Source: Woeseiaceae bacterium (lineage in GTDB: Bacteria; Pseudomonadota; Gammaproteobacteria; Steroidobacterales; Woeseiaceae). Taken from it: DNA of 64,000 bases. The notes beneath the pieces were generated by a model that was not told where the DNA came from, did not search any database, and was given only the letters and a program-made list of their open reading frames with translations. The position numbers and the translations under genes were made by a program. Location of the stretch: assembly GCA_021773035.1 (NCBI GenBank), contig JAJFKU010000001.1:1-64000 (forward strand), written 5' to 3'. Shown here piece by piece: positions 47,644 through 56,741 of this stretch (the stretch's first letter is position 1; the number at the start of each line of letters is the position of its first letter).

Positions 47644-48470
47644 TGTCGGAAGATTCCACAAGCGACTCTGCGGAGCAATATGAAGGAAGTGCTCCTGCAG
47701 TAAGTTGGCTGCTATGCACCCACGCGGCAAACGAACAATTACGCCAGGCAATTCGGTCTTGTTTGAATCAGACATTCACCAATTTCGAGTTGTTGGTTAT
47801 TGTGAACGGCGCTTCGGCTAACAATGTTGCAGCGGCCGCGCGCTCGTGGAGCGGGGGCGATTCCCGTGTCCGCGTGATAACTACGGCAGTAAGACACCTC
47901 ACTTTTAGTCTCGGGTTGGGACTACATCATGCCCGCGCCGCATTGGTGGCACGAATGGACGGCGACGACTTATCGCGACCGCATCGGCTTGAGCGCCAAG
48001 TTGAGTTCATGAAATTGCACCCTGACGTTGTTGTTCTAGGGTCAGCCTACGATTTGGTCGATAGCGATGACCTTTTCCTGGAGACAGTATTACCTCCTAC
48101 CGAGAACAAAGAGATTCGAAAGGCGTTGTTACGTGGTAATCCACTTTGTCATCCGAGTGTGATGTTCAGACGCGCAGAGGTGTTGGCCGCCGGCGGCTAC
48201 CTTGGCGATATCTACGCTCAGGACTACGACCTCTGGGCTAGGTTGGCCGTTAACCCTGCTATCCGGTTCGCCAACCTCAGTGAGGTTTGTCTTAGCTATC
48301 GGGCGGAGGGTATGGGCCGAGCACGTAGATCGCGTTTGTCCTATGCTTCATGCGCTGGCTCACAATTTCGAAATTTTGTCCGTGGTGCCGGTTTTGCCTG
48401 GGGTCTTGCAGCGTTGCTAACTGCCGTGAAGGCTTTTGTACGTTCAGCACCTATACGGCCGCAATCGTAA
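47643..48470 (+). CDS. Glycosyltransferase family 2
   Basis: A second GT2 enzyme, 275 aa. Visible are VSWLLCTHAANEQLRQAIRS, the metal-binding MDGDDLSRPHRLERQVEFM and the acceptor-side YLGDIYAQDYDLWARLAV. The first 20 residues are acidic and precede the GT core. Coupled to the fucosyltransferase gene by TAATG and 5 bases before asnB. Sugar and linkage cannot be read from sequence. Confidence 0.88.
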   Translation: MSEDSTSDSAEQYEGSAPAVSWLLCTHAANEQLRQAIRSCLNQTFTNFELLVIVNGASANNVAAAARSWSGGDSRVRVITTAVRHLTFSLGLGLHHARAALVARMDGDDLSRPHRLERQVEFMKLHPDVVVLGSAYDLVDSDDLFLETVLPPTENKEIRKALLRGNPLCHPSVMFRRAEVLAAGGYLGDIYAQDYDLWARLAVNPAIRFANLSEVCLSYRAEGMGRARRSRLSYASCAGSQFRNFVRGAGFAWGLAALLTAVKAFVRSAPIRPQS

Positions 48471-48475
48471 TCGAT

Positions 48476-50416
48476 ATGTGTGAAATCACCGGCTTTTTTC
48501 TACTGACTTCGGATTCCGGGCATGCTGTCCATCGACTGGCAAACGGTGGGCTTCTTGTTCACCGCGGGCCTGATGCGTTTGATCGTTGGATTGATTCGAC
48601 AGGGACAATAGGACTGCAGCACTATCGACTGGCAATCCAAGATGTATCACCAGCTGGGGCCCAACCAATGACCTCCGCAAACGGTCGGTACGTGGTGGTT
48701 TTTAACGGCGAAATATACAACCACTTCGAACTGCGCGAGCGCCTGGAAAAGGAAAGTCTGAGTCCAGCGTGGCGAGGACACTCGGATACCGAGACGCTTT
48801 TAGCATGCATTTCGTCCTGGGGTATAGATGAGACTCTAGGTCTGTGCGTGGGCATGTTTGCTTTCGCGATATACGATTTGGCAGAGCGTCGTCTTACATT
48901 GGCGCGTGATCGTCTGGGAGAGAAGCCGTTGTACTATGGCTTTCTATCTGGGGCGCTGACTTTTGCCTCTGAGGTCAAGGCGCTGCGGGCGGTTGCCGGT
49001 GGTGCGTTGGGCCTGCATAAAGGGGCACTGGCTGCATATATGCGATTGGGGTACATCCCTGGGCCGCAGTCGATTTACGAAGGTATTTTCAGACTGCCAC
49101 CCGGAACTACTATCAGTATCACCTCGGACGAAGTTTCTCGCGCCCAACTTCCGTGCCCAGAAGCTTACTGGAGCGCACTGGCGCTGCCCGAGTTACACAA
49201 TGCGCAAAGCGAGCCGGTTACACAAACGGATGCTCTGGAAGGGCTTGACGCTGTGCTCTGCAACGCAGTCAAGGGTCAAATGCTCTCCGATGTGCCGCTT
49301 GGCGCGCTCCTTTCTGGCGGCATAGACTCCTCGCTCATCGTCGGCATGATGCAGGCACAGTCAATGAAACCGGTCAACACGTTTTCGATTGGCTTTGAAG
49401 GGTCTGCATTTGACGAGGCGCCACATGCCCGGCGGGTCGCGGCACACCTGGGAACTTGCCACACCGAGTTGTATGTGAATGTGCAAGATGCGCTTGATCT
49501 GGTTCCAAGCCTTCCGGCGACATTCTGTGAGCCATTTGCAGACTCTTCTCAGGTGCCCACAATGCTTGTTTCCAAATTGGCCCGTCGGCACGTTACGGTG
49601 GCGCTCACAGGCGACGGAGGCGACGAGTTATTCGCCGGTTATGAACGTTACTTTCGCGTCTATAATGGATTTCGCCGCATCGGTCCAATGCCGATTTCTT
49701 TACGACGGGCGGCTGCACTCGTTTTGCGCCACACGCCACTGCCTCTGATAAACGCGCTCGCTCGGATGACATTTCGTTTTGGCAATATCAGAAACCCTGC
49801 CGACCGGGTGCGAAAGGTGGCAGAGGTGCTGGCCAGCCGCAGCCCGTCAGAACTGAATCGCGGACTATTGTCGTTGTGGGATTCGTTCGCCTTGCTACCT
49901 GGCACGAAAGAAGTCGACTCAGTATTCAGCCGCGACTTGCCGCATGCTTCATCGGTTATCGAGGAGATGATGCTCGCAGACACACTATGCTATCTACCTG
50001 ACGATCTACTAGTAAAAGTCGATCGGTCGGCTATGGCGTCGAGCCTTGAAACTCGTGCACCGTTCCTCGATCATCGAGTCGTGGAGTACGCGTGGGGTCT
50101 TAATCTAGAGCAAAAAATTGGGGATATGGAAGGCAAGTTTTTATTGAAGAAGTTGCTAGATAGGTACGTCCCACGTCCTTTGTTCAATCGACCGAAGCAG
50201 GGCTTTGGCCTTCCCGTCGACGGCTGGTTGCAAGGGGCATTACGTCCATGGGCTGAGGATATGTTGTCTCCCGGTGCTCTTGCTAAGCATGATCTATTTG
50301 ACGTTGACTTGATTCGTACGCGATGGAAAGAGCACGTCTCTGGTTCGCGCAATTGGCAACAGCATATTTGGACAATTCTAATGTTTCAGGCTTGGGCGGA
50401 AAAAGCGGATATTTAG
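48476..50416 (+). CDS. Asparagine synthase (glutamine-hydrolysing) family
   Basis: Two-domain amidotransferase, 646 aa. The true start is ATG at 48476, giving the nucleophile Cys2 (MCEITGFF); the longer upstream frame is spurious. The N-terminal class II glutaminase (to about 210) has YNGEIYNHFELRERL. The ATP pyrophosphatase half has the PP-loop LLSGGIDSSLIVGM and ALTGDGGDELFAGYERYF. In polysaccharide clusters such enzymes often amidate a uronic acid or modify an amino sugar rather than make asparagine; the dehydrogenases here would supply uronic acids. Its stop overlaps a truncated glycosyltransferase start, and a broken paralog of its 3' end lies 1.3 kb downstream. Confidence 0.9.
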   Translation: MCEITGFFLLTSDSGHAVHRLANGGLLVHRGPDAFDRWIDSTGTIGLQHYRLAIQDVSPAGAQPMTSANGRYVVVFNGEIYNHFELRERLEKESLSPAWRGHSDTETLLACISSWGIDETLGLCVGMFAFAIYDLAERRLTLARDRLGEKPLYYGFLSGALTFASEVKALRAVAGGALGLHKGALAAYMRLGYIPGPQSIYEGIFRLPPGTTISITSDEVSRAQLPCPEAYWSALALPELHNAQSEPVTQTDALEGLDAVLCNAVKGQMLSDVPLGALLSGGIDSSLIVGMMQAQSMKPVNTFSIGFEGSAFDEAPHARRVAAHLGTCHTELYVNVQDALDLVPSLPATFCEPFADSSQVPTMLVSKLARRHVTVALTGDGGDELFAGYERYFRVYNGFRRIGPMPISLRRAAALVLRHTPLPLINALARMTFRFGNIRNPADRVRKVAEVLASRSPSELNRGLLSLWDSFALLPGTKEVDSVFSRDLPHASSVIEEMMLADTLCYLPDDLLVKVDRSAMASSLETRAPFLDHRVVEYAWGLNLEQKIGDMEGKFLLKKLLDRYVPRPLFNRPKQGFGLPVDGWLQGALRPWAEDMLSPGALAKHDLFDVDLIRTRWKEHVSGSRNWQQHIWTILMFQAWAEKADI

Positions 50417-50469
50417 TGCGTATTGCTATTGTTTCCACAAACGCGTTTATCGCATCTATCGGGAGTTAG
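50416..50469 (+). pseudogene. Truncated 5' end of a GT4 gene
   Basis: GTG at 50416 overlaps the asnB TAG stop and opens a frame MRIAIVSTNAFIASIGS followed by a stop. Its first residues match the start of the intact GT4 at 52021 (MRIAVVSNTAW), which also overlaps the end of an asnB copy. It is the stump left when the asnB-GT4 junction was broken by the insertion to its right. Confidence 0.7.
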
Positions 50470-50539
50470 AACTCAATCTCAAAATTGAACCGGTGCGCCG
50501 ATTAAAATGTGATAGACCCAACCCGTTGGACATACCGCA

Positions 50540-50632
50540 TCACTTGGAGACTCCCGCGACTGAATAGCAGCGGTCGACAATCTGGTGAATAGCCTCGTCC
50601 TTAAACCCGGGACTGTATCTCTGGTTGGTCAT
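50540..50632 (-). pseudogene. IS3-family transposase orfA remnant
   Basis: The minus strand from ATG at 50632 reads MTNQRYSPGFKDEAIHQIV then DRCYSVAGVSK and a stop. This matches the N-terminus of IS3-family OrfA proteins (RYSPEFKDEAI..., ...GYSVAEVS) as I know them. Only about 30 codons survive; no orfB or clear terminal repeats are seen. It has a GGAAG just before the ATG, as a former ribosome-binding site. Confidence 0.75.
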
Positions 50633-50634
50633 TC

Positions 50635-50670
50635 CACTTCCTTCTATGCTTAAATCATAGCTAGGAAGTG
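50635..50670. repeat. Imperfect palindrome upstream of IS remnant
   Basis: CACTTCCT (50635-50642) pairs with AGGAAGTG (50663-50670), and CTATG with CATAG inside, leaving small bulges. It lies just 5' of the orfA remnant and may be part of the former IS end or promoter region. Confidence 0.55.
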
Positions 50671-50726
50671 TCTAGCAGACCGAGGGCAGTCGAAAGAAAT
50701 CTCGTAAATTATTGAGGGAGCTCCAT

Positions 50727-51464
50727 ATGGAGACGAAAAAAAACACTGCGTCAATCTATGAAGATCAAAAATATCTGAGCATGAACGAAAGCTGGCATGT
50801 CGAGGATTCGCCATGGAAAGCGACTCAAATAGTAAAATTGATCAACGAAAATAAATGTGAGCTGGATATCACCAAAGTACGTACTGTTTGTGAGGTTGGT
50901 TGCGGCGCTGGCGAGGTATTAGTCCAGCTGTCCAAACATTTGCCTAACGAGGTAAAGTTCTCTGGTTATGATATTTCGCCTCAATTGCGAGACATGTGGA
51001 AAGAACGGGAAAGCGAGAAAATCGAGTTCATATGTAGTGACTTTTTAGCTTCGACAGAACAATATGATGTTCTAATGTTTATAGACATCATTGAACACAT
51101 TGAGGACTATATCGGTTTCTTGAGAAAAACAAAGGACAGGGGCCACTATAAAATATTTAATTTCCCACTAGAAATTCATGCTGCAAAGGCCATATTGGCG
51201 CAGAAATTCATTGATACACGTACAAAATACGGACATATTCACTATTTCAACAAAGATATTTGTTTGGCTCTTTTGAAAGAGTTGGATTTTGAGGTTGTGG
51301 ACTATTTTTACGCCTCTGGAGCTATCGACTTGTCATCCACCAGTACCAGTATTACACCGCTGTCAAGAATGGCGAGAATACCTCGGATTCTCCTGTCGAA
51401 AATCAGTAAAGATATTACTGCTAAATTACTCGGCGGTTATTCACTGTTTGTTCTAGCAAAGTGA
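50727..51464 (+). CDS. Class I SAM-dependent methyltransferase, AT-rich
   Basis: A 245-aa methyltransferase. The SAM loop is VCEVGCGAGEVLVQL; YDVLMFIDIIEHIEDYIGFL and a C-terminal GGYSLFVLAK follow. The ATG at 50727 has GAGGGAG with 7-base spacing; a TTG five codons upstream is unlikely. Codon use is visibly AT-rich (many AAA, ATA, TTT, GAA) compared with the flanking asnB and GT4 genes. Together with the IS remnant and the duplicated asnB end, this points to recent transfer. Substrate unknown; sugar or glycan-end methylation is plausible. Confidence 0.85.
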   Translation: METKKNTASIYEDQKYLSMNESWHVEDSPWKATQIVKLINENKCELDITKVRTVCEVGCGAGEVLVQLSKHLPNEVKFSGYDISPQLRDMWKERESEKIEFICSDFLASTEQYDVLMFIDIIEHIEDYIGFLRKTKDRGHYKIFNFPLEIHAAKAILAQKFIDTRTKYGHIHYFNKDICLALLKELDFEVVDYFYASGAIDLSSTSTSITPLSRMARIPRILLSKISKDITAKLLGGYSLFVLAK

Positions 51465-51705
51465 ACACACAATACGATTAATGGGGGAACCACCAGCGAT
51501 ACCAATAGAACTTGGAAAATCCAACGCGAGCTGATATTTGCTTCGAGCGCGGGCAATCAGTACTGGCGAAACGAGAAAGGATCAAGAAAAGCGCCATCGC
51601 GAAACATCTCTTGCACAAGCAACGACATGCCGCGTAACATGAAGATGATGAGCAGAACACTCGCTTGGATCAAACCCTCATTTGTCTCATTTATTTGAAA
51701 GCGGA
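51465..51705 (-). pseudogene. Possible decayed membrane-protein fragment
   Basis: No intact gene on either strand. One minus-strand frame (about 51659 to 51470) reads hydrophobic protein-like sequence, VLLIIFMLRGMSLLVQEMF, then DPFSFRQY, a stop, and SRWIFQVLLVSLVVPPLIV. It may be a broken end of a membrane protein such as a polymerase, but I cannot name it. Confidence 0.3.
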
Positions 51706-52021
51706 CACGTTGATCGGTCGGCAATGTCATCGAGCCTTGAAAGTTGTGCGCCGTTCCTCGATCATCGAGTCGTCGAATAAGATTAGGGCCTTGCTATTTG
51801 GCGAAAAAGTCGGAAACGGGGAAGGAAAATATTTGTTGAAGAAGCTGCTCGATAGGTATGTCCCGCGTGCATTGTTTGAACGATCGCAGCAGGAGTTCGG
51901 TCTTCCCGTTAACTTGATCCGTAAGCGATGGCAAGAACACGTCTCCGGTTCGTGTAATTGGCAACATCACATCTGGACAATTCTCAGGCTTCAGGCTTGG
52001 GCGGAAAAAATGGAAACCTGA
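51706..52021 (+). pseudogene. Broken 3' end of a second asparagine synthase gene
   Basis: Resembles the last third of the intact asnB upstream. The first part reads VDRSAMSSSLESCAPFLDHR in one frame, then a stop and a frameshift; the next part reads GEGKYLLKKLLDRYVPRALF. About 30 codons are missing after EFGLPV, where the text rejoins at NLIRKRWQEHVSG and runs to LQAWAEKMET. Many substitutions relative to the intact copy (RALFERSQQ against RPLFNRPKQ) show it is a divergent allele or paralog, not a fresh duplication. Its stop overlaps the GT4 start at TGATG, the likely original junction. Confidence 0.85.
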
Positions 52022-53145
52022 TGCGTATTGCCGTTGTTTCGAACACCGCATGGTATTTATTCAATTTTCGGTTCAATCTGATGAGTGCGCTGCAGTCTGC
52101 TGGCCACACGGTCGTTGCGGTTGCTCCAATCGACGCCTATTCAGGTCAACTGCGTGCTGCGGGCTTCGTATTTGAAGACGTCCGTATTTCTGGAAGCGGC
52201 ACCAATCCCTTTAGAGAGTGTAAGTCGGTTGTAGCGTTCTGGCGCCTGTTGCATCGTCAGCGGATTGACTTGGTTGTAAGCTTTACGCCGAAAGGAAATC
52301 TTTATTCTGCCTTAGCTTGCATTGCGCGGAAGGTGCCGTTCGTGCCCGGCGTCTCGGGCTTGGGCCGCGCGTTCATCCGCAGGTCTTTGGTGACTGTAGT
52401 TGCGCTGATACTCTATCGCTTCACTTTTCGGCGTGCATTCAGTGTGTTTTTTGAGAATCTCGACGACAAGCACCTGTTCGAGAGGTACGGCCTTGTTCGT
52501 TCCGACAACGCCATCCATGTGCCGGGTGCGGGGATAGACCTTGTGCGGTTTTCGCCCATGACACGACCGACGCCGCCTGTTGAACCGCCGGTGTTCTTGC
52601 TGGTAGCCCGCATTCTGTGGGACAAAGGAGTTGGTGAGTTTGTAGTTGCGGCTCGCAGAGTTCGGTCACTGCATCCTCAGGCACGCTTTCAATTGCTGGG
52701 ATTCCTGGATGATGCGAACCCCTCGGCTATTCCTCGCGAGCAAGTGAATGAGTGGGTAGCGGAGGGTATCGTTGAGTATCTGGGGCAGACTGATGATGTG
52801 CGACCGTATTTGTCGCGGTCAGATTGTGTAGTGCTGCCATCTTACCGCGAAGGTTTGCCGCGAACTCTTCTAGAGGCTGCAGCTATGGGGCGCCCGGTGA
52901 TAACTACGGATGTGCCAGGTTGTCGTGACACAGTAATAGAAGGTGAGACAGGTTACTTATGTCGTCCAGCGGATGCGGCAGACTTGAGCGAAAAGCTGTT
53001 GCGGTATTGTGCGCTAACTCCGGAACAACGCCAAGCCATGGGGCAAAGAGGGCGAGAGTTTGTAGAGAATAACTTTGATGAGCGACTGGTGATATCACAG
53101 TATTTGAAAACAATCGCGCTATTGGTTGCGAGTCATGTGTCATGA
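52021..53145 (+). CDS. Glycosyltransferase family 4
   Basis: A GT-B glycosyltransferase of 374 aa, similar in pattern to enzymes acting on undecaprenyl-linked oligosaccharides. The N-terminal MRIAVVSNTAWYLFNFRFNL is characteristic of this GT4 group; VVSFTPKGNLYSALACIARK and the C-terminal VLPSYREGLPRTLLEAAAMG (EX7E) follow, then TDVPGCRDTVIEGETGYL. The start at 52021 is fixed by overlap with the broken asnB end and by the parallel GTG stump at 50416. 189 bases without a gene follow. Confidence 0.9.
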   Translation: MRIAVVSNTAWYLFNFRFNLMSALQSAGHTVVAVAPIDAYSGQLRAAGFVFEDVRISGSGTNPFRECKSVVAFWRLLHRQRIDLVVSFTPKGNLYSALACIARKVPFVPGVSGLGRAFIRRSLVTVVALILYRFTFRRAFSVFFENLDDKHLFERYGLVRSDNAIHVPGAGIDLVRFSPMTRPTPPVEPPVFLLVARILWDKGVGEFVVAARRVRSLHPQARFQLLGFLDDANPSAIPREQVNEWVAEGIVEYLGQTDDVRPYLSRSDCVVLPSYREGLPRTLLEAAAMGRPVITTDVPGCRDTVIEGETGYLCRPADAADLSEKLLRYCALTPEQRQAMGQRGREFVENNFDERLVISQYLKTIALLVASHVS

Positions 53146-53334
53146 TACACTGCGTTTTCTTTGCTACTGATGCCTATCGGTCGTACGTCACTTTTCGAAT
53201 ACACCCAACTTATTGTGCCTCTGTTTCTTGCAGACAATTCCCTCGATTTAAGGCAGCGGAGTGGGCTAATATCTCTCCTTTGGGTCGGAGCAGACGCTCC
53301 TAGTTGAAATGACAATCTTAATTTTTGGGTCCCT

Positions 53335-54420
53335 ATGAAGACTGCTTTAGTAACAGGCATCACCGGCCAGGACGGCTCCTATTTGGCCGAGTTGTTGCTG
53401 GAAAAAGGCTATGAAGTTCACGGCATTAAACGTCGAGCGTCATCGTTCAATACCGACCGAATCGATCATCTGTATCAGGATCCCCATGAAAAAGGTGTGA
53501 TGATGCACCTTCACTACGGGGACATGACTGACGCGACGAACCTGATCCGAATAATCAAGGAGGTTCAGCCTGCAGAGATTTATAATCTCGCAGCACAAAG
53601 CCATGTACAGGTGTCGTTCGAGACACCCGAGTACACCGCTAACTCAGATGCATTAGGCACGCTGCGAATCCTGGAAGCCGTGCGCCTGCTCGGAATGGAA
53701 AAGAAGACGCGTATTTATCAGGCGTCGACCTCAGAAATGTTCGGCAAGGTGCAGGAAGTCCCGCAAAAGGAATCCACGCCGTTCTATCCTCGCTCACCAT
53801 ATGGGGCCGCCAAGGTTTATGCGTATTGGATAACGGTCAATTATCGTGAGGCGTATGGAATGCATGCGTCGAACGGCATTCTTTTCAACCATGAATCACC
53901 GATGCGCGGCGAGACTTTCGTGACCCGCAAGATTACGCGTGCCCTTGCCAGAATCAAGATGGGCCTCCAGGACAAGTTATATATCGGTAATTTGAATTCA
54001 TTACGTGATTGGGGGCACGCCCGCGACTTTGTGGAGGCCATGTGGCTTATGTTGCAGCAGGACGAGCCCGATGATTTCGTGATCGCGACCGGGCGGCAGC
54101 ATTCTGTTCGCGAATTCATTGAGTTAGGCGGCGCTGAGCTGGGCATGGAGATTGAGTGGAGCGGTCAAGGTGTCGATGAGATTGGTATTGACAGGAAGAC
54201 GGGCAGTCAGATCGTTGCCGTAGATCAACGTTATTTTCGCCCTACTGAAGTAGAAACATTACTTGGCGATCCTTCCAAGGCGAAGAATCTTTTGGGTTGG
54301 GCAGCAAAGATATCGCTCGAACGGCTCGTAGGGGAAATGGTTGCGGCGGATTATGAAACGGCTAAGCGCGATGCGTTGGTTAAAGGCGCCGGCTACCGGA
54401 CTTTCGACCACCACGAGTAA
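53335..54420 (+). CDS. gmd: GDP-mannose 4,6-dehydratase
   Basis: First committed step from GDP-mannose to GDP-L-fucose (also GDP-rhamnose). Extended SDR of 361 aa: [20 protein letters not shown] binds [18 protein letters not shown] is diagnostic of Gmd, and the catalytic set lies in [15 protein letters not shown] and [12 protein letters not shown]. Located 9 bases before fcl, as in many O-antigen loci. It supplies the GT11 fucosyltransferase at 46.8 kb. Confidence 0.95.
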   Translation: MKTALVTGITGQDGSYLAELLLEKGYEVHGIKRRASSFNTDRIDHLYQDPHEKGVMMHLHYGDMTDATNLIRIIKEVQPAEIYNLAAQSHVQVSFETPEYTANSDALGTLRILEAVRLLGMEKKTRIYQASTSEMFGKVQEVPQKESTPFYPRSPYGAAKVYAYWITVNYREAYGMHASNGILFNHESPMRGETFVTRKITRALARIKMGLQDKLYIGNLNSLRDWGHARDFVEAMWLMLQQDEPDDFVIATGRQHSVREFIELGGAELGMEIEWSGQGVDEIGIDRKTGSQIVAVDQRYFRPTEVETLLGDPSKAKNLLGWAAKISLERLVGEMVAADYETAKRDALVKGAGYRTFDHHE

Positions 54421-54429
54421 GCAGAGACA

Positions 54430-55344
54430 GTGAGCAAAATATTTGTTGCAGGCCACAAAGGCTTGGTAGGTTCGGCCATCGTTTGCCGTTTGCAGGTGGA
54501 TGGTATTGGGGCAATTGTCGCTGGCCGCGACGAGTTGGATCTCCGCAACCAGGCAGAAGTAGAAGCATGGTTTGCCGCGAATGAAATTGACGAAGTGTAT
54601 CTCGCCGCCGCGAAGGTGGGCGGCATACACGCCAACGATACTTATCCAGCCGAGTTTCTTAGGGACAACTTGGTTATCCAGACCAACGTCATTCACGCGG
54701 CTTGGAAGCACGGGGTGAAAAAGCTCTTGTTTCTGGGTTCATCCTGCATCTACCCAAGACTCGCATCCCAACCCATGGCTGAAGACAGCCTCCTAACCGG
54801 CGCACTTGAGCCAACCAACGAGTGGTACGCCGTCGCCAAGATTGCGGGCATCAAAATGTGCCAGGCGTATCGCAAGCAATACGGTTTCGATGCGATTTCG
54901 GTGATGCCAACTAATCTGTATGGGCCCGGAGATAATTTTGATCTCGAAAACTCCCATGTGTTACCGGCATTGATTCGAAAATTCCACGAGGCGAAGGCAT
55001 CGGGAGCAAAGTTCGTTGAGATATGGGGGAGTGGTAATCCACGCCGCGAGTTTTTGCACGTCGACGATCTTGCTGATGCGTGCGTGTTTCTGATGAGCAA
55101 CTATAGCGATTCCGAAATTATCAACGTTGGCTGGGGCAGAGACATCGGAATCGGTGAACTTGCAGGTCTGGTAAGCGAAGTTGTTGGCTTTCAAGGCGGA
55201 TTGGAAAATGATCCAAGCAAGCCTGATGGCGCACCCAGAAAACTCCTTGATACATCAAAACTGACAGCACTTGGTTGGGAACCGTCGATCAAGCTTGATG
55301 CAGGCATCGCCAATACGTATGACTGGTATTGCTCCAACGCCTGA
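54430..55344 (+). CDS. fcl: GDP-L-fucose synthase
   Basis: Bifunctional 3,5-epimerase/4-reductase converting GDP-4-keto-6-deoxymannose to GDP-L-fucose. At 304 aa it shows FVAGHKGLVGSAIVCRL for NADP, the catalytic Ser-Tyr-Lys in LGSSCIYP and YAVAKIAGIKMCQAY, and MPTNLYGPGDNF. Start GTG at 54430. It completes the GDP-fucose route with gmd. The 214 bases after it contain an imperfect hairpin (55432-55460) and a change to the next transcription unit. Confidence 0.94.
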   Translation: MSKIFVAGHKGLVGSAIVCRLQVDGIGAIVAGRDELDLRNQAEVEAWFAANEIDEVYLAAAKVGGIHANDTYPAEFLRDNLVIQTNVIHAAWKHGVKKLLFLGSSCIYPRLASQPMAEDSLLTGALEPTNEWYAVAKIAGIKMCQAYRKQYGFDAISVMPTNLYGPGDNFDLENSHVLPALIRKFHEAKASGAKFVEIWGSGNPRREFLHVDDLADACVFLMSNYSDSEIINVGWGRDIGIGELAGLVSEVVGFQGGLENDPSKPDGAPRKLLDTSKLTALGWEPSIKLDAGIANTYDWYCSNA

Positions 55345-55431
55345 TCACCCGCTTGACAGCGTGATGTTACGAATGAACTGGGTTTTGCAGGTGTTTACAA
55401 TTATTGAAGCGCTCGCTAAATAAGGGAGAGG

Positions 55432-55460
55432 GGTACCAAGTGTGACGTACTTCCGGTACC
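55432..55460. terminator. Hairpin between fcl and the WecA-like gene
   Basis: GGTACCAAGT (55432-55441) pairs with ACTT (55449-55452) and GGTACC (55455-55460), with a two-base bulge. No T-run follows, so a terminator role is uncertain; a regulatory hairpin or operator is possible. Confidence 0.35.
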
Positions 55461-55558
55461 ATTACGCCCGACCAATCTGGTCAACTTATTTCTTCCCGAG
55501 CCGTTAAAGACTCTGTGTCACCGGACTTAAGAAAAAACCAGAAGCAAAGCCAGAGCAG

Positions 55559-56665
55559 ATGAGCGATTACCCACTATTTCCCGCAAGCGCAGTCGCATTT
55601 GCGGTTACTGTTGCCTTTATGATCGCGCTGAGGCCTTTTGCAACGAGTGTTGGGCTGATCGACCGCCCGGGTGGGCGCAAGCGTCACGTCGGTGATGTGC
55701 CGATCATCGGTGGGCTGGCAATGTTCATTGGCGTTCTGTCGGGTCTGGCCGTGATCGGTGTTATCAACAGTAGTTCAGTCGCACTGGTATTTTCTTTCTT
55801 CCTTCTGGTAGTGATCGGCGCGATAGATGACAAATACGCTATACCGGCTGCAGTGCGTGTTCTTGTTCAGGTCGCCGCTGTTCTGATTATGGTGAACGGC
55901 TCAGGCTTCATGCTCGCGAGTATCGGCAACCCTCTTGGCTTCGGTGAAATTCTCCTTGGGCCATTCGCGCTGTTCGGAACCTTGATCGTCGCAATTACGG
56001 TCATCAACGCCTACAATCTGGTCGACGGGGTCGATGGACTTGCAGGTATTCTGGCGCTTATAGCGTTGCTGGCAGTGTCCGTAGTTGGTGGGCTGAATGC
56101 CCTGTCCACAGTGATTGCAGTGATTGTCTCGGCGTCGATCTTCGGATTTCTGGTATTCAACTTCCCTGTCGTAGCCAACAGGCAGGTTCGATCGTTCATG
56201 GGTGACGCTGGGAGTACATTACTCGGCTTCACGGTTTTTTGGGCGACCCTGGGCATTAGTGAAGGGGCAAATGCGATCATTTCTCCGGTCGTAGGATTAT
56301 GGTTCGCGTCGATTCCCGTCTATGACAGCCTAACCTGTTTTACTCGACGTATCGTCGCCGGAAGATCCCCGTTCCGGCCGGGGCGTGATCATTTTCATCA
56401 TACGTTGAGGCGGGGTGGTTTCGACGTTCGACAGAAACTCGCCATTCTTGGCGGCTTGCAGGCGGCCTACGCGGCTATCGCCGTGGGCGCACATTCTGCA
56501 GGCGTGGCCGATGTCGTGCTTTTTATCGCCTGGTCCATACTGGGTCTCACACAGAACTGGGTGATCAAGAGTATTGCCAAACGTCATCGGCTCTACATTT
56601 TTCGCCAGCTACGGGCCGGTAAACTGGGCCCATATCGCGCGGCGAGAGCCCGTTCGCTGCGGTAA
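55559..56665 (+). CDS. Undecaprenyl-phosphate HexNAc-1-phosphate transferase (WecA/MraY family)
   Basis: Polytopic initiating transferase that moves a sugar-1-phosphate from UDP-sugar to undecaprenyl phosphate. At 368 aa it has about ten helices. Family motifs: RPGGRKRHVGDVPIIGGLAM, FLLVVIGAIDDKYAIP (Asp pair), NAYNLVDGVDGLAG, FMGDAGSTLLGF and the His-rich RPGRDHFHHTLRRGG. UDP-GlcNAc is the likely donor. A second initiating enzyme of another superfamily (61.8 kb) is in the same window. The start follows an AAGCAAAGCC leader with no strong ribosome-binding site. Confidence 0.9.
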   Translation: MSDYPLFPASAVAFAVTVAFMIALRPFATSVGLIDRPGGRKRHVGDVPIIGGLAMFIGVLSGLAVIGVINSSSVALVFSFFLLVVIGAIDDKYAIPAAVRVLVQVAAVLIMVNGSGFMLASIGNPLGFGEILLGPFALFGTLIVAITVINAYNLVDGVDGLAGILALIALLAVSVVGGLNALSTVIAVIVSASIFGFLVFNFPVVANRQVRSFMGDAGSTLLGFTVFWATLGISEGANAIISPVVGLWFASIPVYDSLTCFTRRIVAGRSPFRPGRDHFHHTLRRGGFDVRQKLAILGGLQAAYAAIAVGAHSAGVADVVLFIAWSILGLTQNWVIKSIAKRHRLYIFRQLRAGKLGPYRAARARSLR

Positions 56666-56679
56666 CCGGTACTGGTCGT

Positions 56680-56708
56680 AGTAACTCCGCCGTCTCTGTC
56701 TGTATAAT
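56680..56708 (+). promoter_or_regulatory. Promoter candidate for ugd-manC-manB
   Basis: A consensus -10 TATAAT (56703-56708) lies 33 bases before the ugd start. The -35 position (56680-56685, AGTAAC with a 17-base spacer) is poor, so activator dependence is possible. Confidence 0.45.
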
Positions 56709-56741
56709 TTCGTACTCTCGAATACGGAATCTGACTCACAT

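Larger units (their letters stand above)
50417..50726. other. Insertion scar without intact gene
   Basis: This 310-base stretch holds the GT4 stump, the IS3 orfA remnant, an imperfect palindrome and the leader of the next methyltransferase gene. No intact gene is present. Base 50470-50539 continues the decayed IS frame on the minus strand with stops. Confidence 0.6.
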
